A stretch of DNA of 64,000 bases. Origin: Phoronis australis (lineage: Eukaryota; Phoronida; Phoronidae). Below the pieces are notes generated by a model. That model did no database searches. It had not been told where the DNA came from and was given only the letters and a program-made list of their open reading frames with translations. A program made the position numbers and the translations under genes. The DNA lies in the NCBI GenBank assembly GCA_002633005.1, contig NMRA01000124.1, positions 639,814 to 703,813 of the forward strand, written 5' to 3'. This document shows positions 58,943 through 64,000 of the stretch, in pieces (within the stretch, counting starts at the first letter, position 1; every line of letters begins with the position of its first letter).

Positions 58943-61679
58943 CCAGTTTGCCTATGGGCCGGTATAGTACATACTTGGGTGACATTTATAGACTTCAGCA
59001 AATGCGGCTAGTGAATACTGTGTTCAGTTTGGTTTCATACCTCCCAAAAGTATAATGGGCATGCTCTGTTATGGCATTAGATTCGCTGAATTAGCCAATA
59101 TAAATTACTAAGACTGAAATCAGTCGTGAAAATATCACAGAGTTAGTAGCAAACGAGCACTCGATGTTGCAGGTGAGGAACTGAGATCCCCGCTGGGGAT
59201 AACAAGACAAGTACGTCTGTGTGGCTGAGTCTTTAACTCGTTGCCACAGTCAATGGCTAGTGTCGACCTCTATTGTCAATCATCGATAGCGTGCACGTTT
59301 GCAGCACCACGATCGGTAATGAACACAACCAGTGAACAAAAGTATCAGTTCCGGATAACGCAAAAGATCAGATTTTCACAGGCATACATTCAAATGCGGA
59401 GACTTTCACACTTAAACCGGCTGAGACAACGTGTTATCTCATAACTCTCATATTTGAGCATAAGTCTTATTATTAATTTCATGTTATCTGTCGGTTCACC
59501 TAGGTGATTTTGTCTTGTCTGATAATTGGATTACAATATCACAAATTTCTCACTGCAGATATTCAAATAGTTACATAAATATAATGCAATAACGATAACT
59601 ATGGCTGCACACAACGACTTTAATGCGGGGTCATATATAGACAGTCTCCAAAACATAAATTAATAAAATTGCCCATATAGCTTCTAGGCATGCCTATCTA
59701 GAAAAAAAACGCTTTGTTAATGTCTCCCTCCCCTTCCGCGGCATTCTACATCTGCCAGTGACTCTCTGTTGACAACAACCAGTTGAAGAGGACACAGAAT
59801 AAAAGAGCATTTCGTTAATTACAGCTCTGCTTAAATTTGAGTTTACCTTTTTCATTACTATTTTTACATTAAAACCCGACGTTCGGTGTTATTCACCGGT
59901 CATGAACACCAGGAGAAATTCTGAAATTTAAAATCTAAAATTTTTATATCTTAAATGCTGTTTATTCTGAGAAAGAAAGAAATTATATGTAGGTCGGTTT
60001 GTATCAAATTCCGTTTCTTATGCAATTCAAACCAAAACGATGCCGAAATAATATATTTCCTGACGGTTTATTGAACTAAAAACTATTCCGACGACATACC
60101 GGGTAATATCCACAAAAACAATGGCTGGCCTTATTTCACATCTCGATTTTTTCTGACGCGTCGCCGGCGAAATTAAATCAACTCAAAACAGGGATGCCCC
60201 ACGGGCTAAAAACAATAACATTTAATTTATGACATGCCCACGTGCAGGGGATAGCTGCTTAGGCCTACAAGTAGTTTAAGGTAATGCACCTCTATGTGAA
60301 ACAACTGAGTAAAGAAAATCCCAGGGAAACATTATTTCACACATAGGCGAATGGGCCAAAACAAGCGCAATAGGATAAGCAGATTATGAGCGCACATCTA
60401 ATTGACCGCGCTGTTCGCGACACATAACGAATAATTCTTTGATTTCTAGATTTCTTGTGTGCTTACGCCCAAGCGCGCCGAATGATGAAAATCAGTGTGG
60501 TAAAAGTTAAGCTTTCTCGTGTGATTTTTTTAAAGAAGGCAAATACGACGTCCGACGGCAAGGCAGCCAGACGATTACAACAGGCGTTCACAAAGTCGTC
60601 CTATCTGTTACGAGTATTTAGCATAACATTACATAGGGGGCATCATAGCCCCCCACTTTTTTCAGTGCTACGCCGCACGTGGTCTATAGGCGGTGCATCA
60701 CAGGGGGCTGAAGGGGCTTTAGCCCCCCACTTTTTTCGGTGCTGAGCCGCCCATGCATTAATGTGCAAAAGGTAAATATTCTGGCCAGTCATGTATTATC
60801 ACCATGAACGGCAGCACCTAACCACAAACCACATCATTGGAATGATAGCTTCTCACGGTAAGAAAGTTAATCTGCTGTCTGATTTGCGGACGGATGATAA
60901 GAAGGCAGAGCATGCGCACATGTTTGACGAGCGTACACATGGGAACTATTTTTCAGGCGGTAAATCTACCTTATCAGTCAGACGGCATGTGAACATAACA
61001 TTATTCAGAGAAGAATGACGGTTTGGAAATCTACCCTTAAAATACTTGCATAACGTATTGCTGTCCATTCTGTACTGTTTAGCACTGTTTTGTAATTTTG
61101 GAATTGCAAATATACATGGCACCGTCTGCCATTCCACTATAGCAGACGACACACGATGAGAATACGACTAAACTGCATGGGAAAAGGTTAAGAGGGAGAA
61201 AAAAGCTTGATTAAAATGGACGAGTGTAGTTGATTTTAGAGTAGTTCTTTGTTAACCAAATTTGTTTTCTCAGTTTTTCGGAAAGGTACGAGTTTATTCA
61301 GTTAGACACTTCATTTTTGTCACAATAGAAGTAGTGGCGTATTGCATTGCACATGCAGTTTACAACTGGCAACCCATTTTTTAAATTCTGGCAGTTTATA
61401 CAATGCAAGTTCTTTTCATGGACATATTTATACATAGACACTCGCGAGAATTATCAACAACGTTCAAAAGTAAACCATTGCATTCTTCAATGGCAAATTA
61501 GGGAGTTTCGGCCACAAGCAAACGCTGTTTGACTAATCAAAAGTCACAGGTTCGCACTCGCGCATAAATTGTCCCCCACCTTTTTGTTTGGACTCGGCGT
61601 TAACAAACAGGGTTGTACGGAAAATCCCACCATCAAAGCTAGTGAACTTGAACTTGAAAGGGAATGTTCAGGTAATATA
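58943..61679. other. No gene recognised; short G/C-run repeats near 60640-60760
   Basis: At 60656 and 60731 the motif agccccccacttttttc+(a/g)gtgct occurs twice, each preceded by a G-run ('tagggggcatcatagccccc', 'gggggctgaaggggctttag') that can fold back on the C-run. This looks like a small tandemly duplicated repeat. The frame at 60791-61018 has no recognisable domain. Confidence 0.45.
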
Positions 61680-61829
61680 CAGTGGCGGATTTAGAGGGGG
61701 CTATGGCACCCACTCAATAAAATTCTCCCAGATTCCATATGGCAGTTCGGGGTGCGAATGTCAGACGGGCAAAATCCTGGCTAATACTCTGCCCTGCCCC
61801 CCCAACTCAAAATCCTGGATCCGCCCCTG
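61680..61829 (+). mobile_element. hAT-like miniature element, copy 3
   Basis: From cagtggcggatttagaggg to aatcctggatccgcccctg, with inverted ends of the GTGGCGGAT / ATCCGCCCC type. Interior nearly the same as 25819-25980. No clear 8-bp target duplication. Confidence 0.7.
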
Positions 61830-63213
61830 ATCTATTTATTCTCCAAAGTAAGTATTTTGCTATTCTAGAGACATGAAGCAATTTTCAAGTGATTGTGTTA
61901 GAAGTCGAGCAGAACTTAGTGCACATCAGTGTATCAGTGAACAAAGACATCAGGAAATAAATCCTTCCAACCCTCTTTGAATTAGCTGACCCAGACAACT
62001 GCCATGGGCATCCGTCTCCACCCCATCCTAAGCCGCTTTCATAAACACCCTCAACGTATGTTCACTGTCGGGCCCCAGCAACAACGTAAACCATGTTTGA
62101 TGGTGATGTCGGTGGTTCCCACGATCCTTATGGCGGTATAAATGGCGATTACCGGTGTGATAACTTTTTGGCAACCGCCGGACGCCGGTGAAGGGGGTGT
62201 AGTTGACAATTGCCGGGATGACATCGCGCTTTCTTCCGCTCCGAGTAATTATGATCAATCCTAAGTATAAATTCTAAAGCTGCAATTGTTTTTTTTTTCA
62301 TAGGAAAAGTTAACTTGGAATAATGCAAAAGCAGCTTTAATTGTTTGGTAATTTACAAATTTCCGTTATACGTCTTGTCCCAAATTTCTGTTAGCAAATC
62401 ATTTAAACTGCTACATTTTTTTCTAGCTCACCAGTCTCACTCACTGCTGCATGGGCTTTCTCAGTACATGACTAAGGCAAGTGCGACGAATGAGCTAATC
62501 TGCATCACAGGCACTTGAGTTTATCTGTTCCTCGATCGCAAATGACGTCACTCACTATTAAGAAAACATATGTTTATGAGAAATAGGGAAATTCGAGCGC
62601 CTTTGATCTGCATCATCTCCTGGATATCTTAAAATCTCTATAACTAGCAGTGATAAGTTCCACAATTTCAGTGCCATGTACATGCACGTACGTGTGAGCT
62701 GAATCAACGCGACAATGTAGATCAACAGTGTGACGACGTAAACAAAAATGCTGCCTTACAGACCTTGGCGTTTGCGTTTGAACGCGGTAATATCAGCAGG
62801 ATATGGGAACAAATACAGGAGGCGGGGGTGATCTGGCAATACGTGTCGATTCAGTATATCAAATGACTGTCACTATGCACGGCAAAAGCGACCAAAGACA
62901 GTTCAGTTTTCGTTCTACTATAACCATTACTTTAATTGGCAAGATAGCGTTTTGAAAACTCTCAAACGGGAGATACTTTTTATGTGATTTATAGGCAAAA
63001 CTTTGTTCAGTGGTGACGAGGGATAGAGAGAGATTAGTGGGACACAGTCTAGGACTTTAATGTCAGGGATTTAGATGGCAAAAAGGTGAAGAGAAAAAAT
63101 TGGTGACCAGACGTGGCGACCGATGGTTGACTGGGAAAGACAGAGAGAATGGAAAGACTTGTATGGGGTGAGAGGCATCTAGTGTGAACCCCCCCCGACC
63201 TGTGACAACTTAC
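61830..63213. other. No firm gene; GC-richer patch at 62030-62230
   Basis: A CpG-richer patch holds overlapping open frames on the minus strand, one of 57 codons with its own ATG (62224-62051). None shows a domain, and no splice sites clearly frame them, so I leave them uncalled. Confidence 0.35.
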
Positions 63214-63459
63214 CCTTAAATGATCGAGTTCTGCGGTGCTAAAATAAGATCCTTTCCTCTCTTTTTCTGTCCCAGCGTAATTGATGGAGAATGCTGACGC
63301 AGCGAGTCCCACATGCAGACTGGACGCGGAGCTCAGTCGGTGTCTATGAGAAATGGGTCGGAGTTTTTGGCTGCTGACAGACGCCGTCGAGTGGATCCTT
63401 TCTCTCTCCACCGGCTCCAACTGTCCCGCTGAAGACCTCTTCCCGTTTTGACTAGCCAT
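63214..63459 (-). CDS. First coding exon, gene uncertain (candidate alternative GLUT start)
   Basis: On the minus strand an ATG in good context (gacATGg) opens 82 codons that end at a perfect donor, tta-agg|gtaagt, in phase 0. The peptide is Ser- and Arg-rich (S-T-A-S-V-S-S-Q-K-L-R, H-R-H-R-L-S-S-A-S-S), hydrophilic, without signal peptide or membrane span, and ends S-T-A-E-L-D-H-L-R. I recognise no domain. The next gene on this strand is GLUT, whose exon 2 begins in phase 0 with G-K-V. GLUT exon 1 ends D-R-L-K and this exon ends D-H-L-R, so both give D-x-L-(K/R)-G-K-V. That makes an alternative promoter and long N-terminus for GLUT plausible, by inference. A separate gene whose later exons I failed to see is the alternative. 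Confidence 0.55.
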
Positions 63460-64000
63460 GTCTAAGATACAGCCCGAGACAGTAGTTCATACAGTTACCT
63501 GCTCGCAACTGCGAGTACCTCCTCAAAGACAGGGGGTTTTGTAAAAGCAGTTATCACGCTTTCGTCAATTCAACGACACGACCAATAGATGAGTTGAATT
63601 TTCAAATCGTGATCCCGCGTCATACACGGTTGTTAGTGTTTCAAAACACCTGTCTGGTGACTAAATGAGCGTATGAGACACGAGACAGTCGTTCTAGTGG
63701 TCGTCGAACTCGACTACTTCAGCCCAACAGGTAGCCTCCCTTTTATGCACCTGTACTGCCACCGAGTCGAGTTTACAGGTATCCTTCAAGAGTTACACTG
63801 AGCAAATATCGGGCTGATAATATTCCCATGACGAACAAAAGCCATCCCTTGGCCAAATGCGACTGCTCAGCTGATTTTTGCCCCCGCCTTATCTTTGCCT
63901 ACCTGCTCAAGGCGATAATGTCACCATAATCTGACTGATTCATCATCGTCGGCCATAGTCTCCAGAAAGCACGCGTAAAACACATGCAAACGGGGCGCGG
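63460..64000 (-). promoter_or_regulatory. Upstream region of the 63214-63459 exon
   Basis: About 0.5 kb of CpG-bearing sequence upstream of the ATG, presumably 5' UTR and promoter. No specific site can be named with confidence. Confidence 0.3.

Noticed and set aside
60791-61018. 75-codon plus-strand frame
   Set aside because: No domain, no splice context and no similarity that I recognise.
63214-63459. Assignment of the exon to a diacylglycerol kinase N-terminus
   Set aside because: The end S-T-A-E-L-D-H-L-R vaguely recalls the start of that family's N-terminal domain, but the match is too short and no further exons were found.

Overview
This 64 kb window is nuclear DNA from an invertebrate animal, most likely a deuterostome such as a hemichordate, echinoderm or cephalochordate. 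That placement is an inference. The evidence is small GT..AG-spliced exons in long AT-rich introns, two metazoan gene families (p24/TMED cargo receptor, SLC2A sugar transporter), many short inverted-repeat elements, microsatellites and LINE relics. Single 'n' characters at 14751, 22962, 35198, 39082 and 47405 look like assembly joins. At least two of them lie beside near-identical duplications that may be assembly artefacts.

Layout. 1-17.7 kb: no gene recognised; a decayed LINE RNase H/C-terminal region (~3.5-4.1 kb), an hAT-like miniature element, a LINE 3' end followed by ~0.5 kb of tetranucleotide and TA microsatellite (7.6-8.2 kb), a tRNA-like relic, a short inverted-repeat element and another LINE C-terminus (~16.7-17.2 kb). 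17.8-25.8 kb, + strand: a complete four-exon p24 gamma-type gene of 238 codons. 25.8-38.7 kb: repeats, LINE relics, a 0.6 kb duplication and one convincing minus-strand terminal coding exon (33247-33509) whose gene is unknown. 38.7-58.1 kb, - strand: a complete eleven-exon facilitative glucose transporter (GLUT/SLC2A class I/II type, 510 codons), with an 8.5 kb intron holding a minisatellite, several miniature transposons and a 691 bp tandem duplication. 58.1-64 kb: a terminal-inverted-repeat element and a minus-strand 82-codon first exon (63214-63459). That exon ends in the same phase as GLUT exon 1, so it may be an alternative GLUT first exon.

The two complete genes converge: TMED ends near 26-27 kb reading rightwards and GLUT ends at 38.7 kb reading leftwards. 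They do not form a pathway. The p24 protein would act in ER-Golgi traffic and the GLUT would carry hexose across the plasma membrane. No novel defence or operon-like system was found. The most interesting points are the glucose-transporter signature residues (QLS and N-x-V kept, inhibitor-site Trp replaced by Gln), the candidate alternative first and last exons, the duplications next to 'n' joins, and the varied set of miniature transposons.
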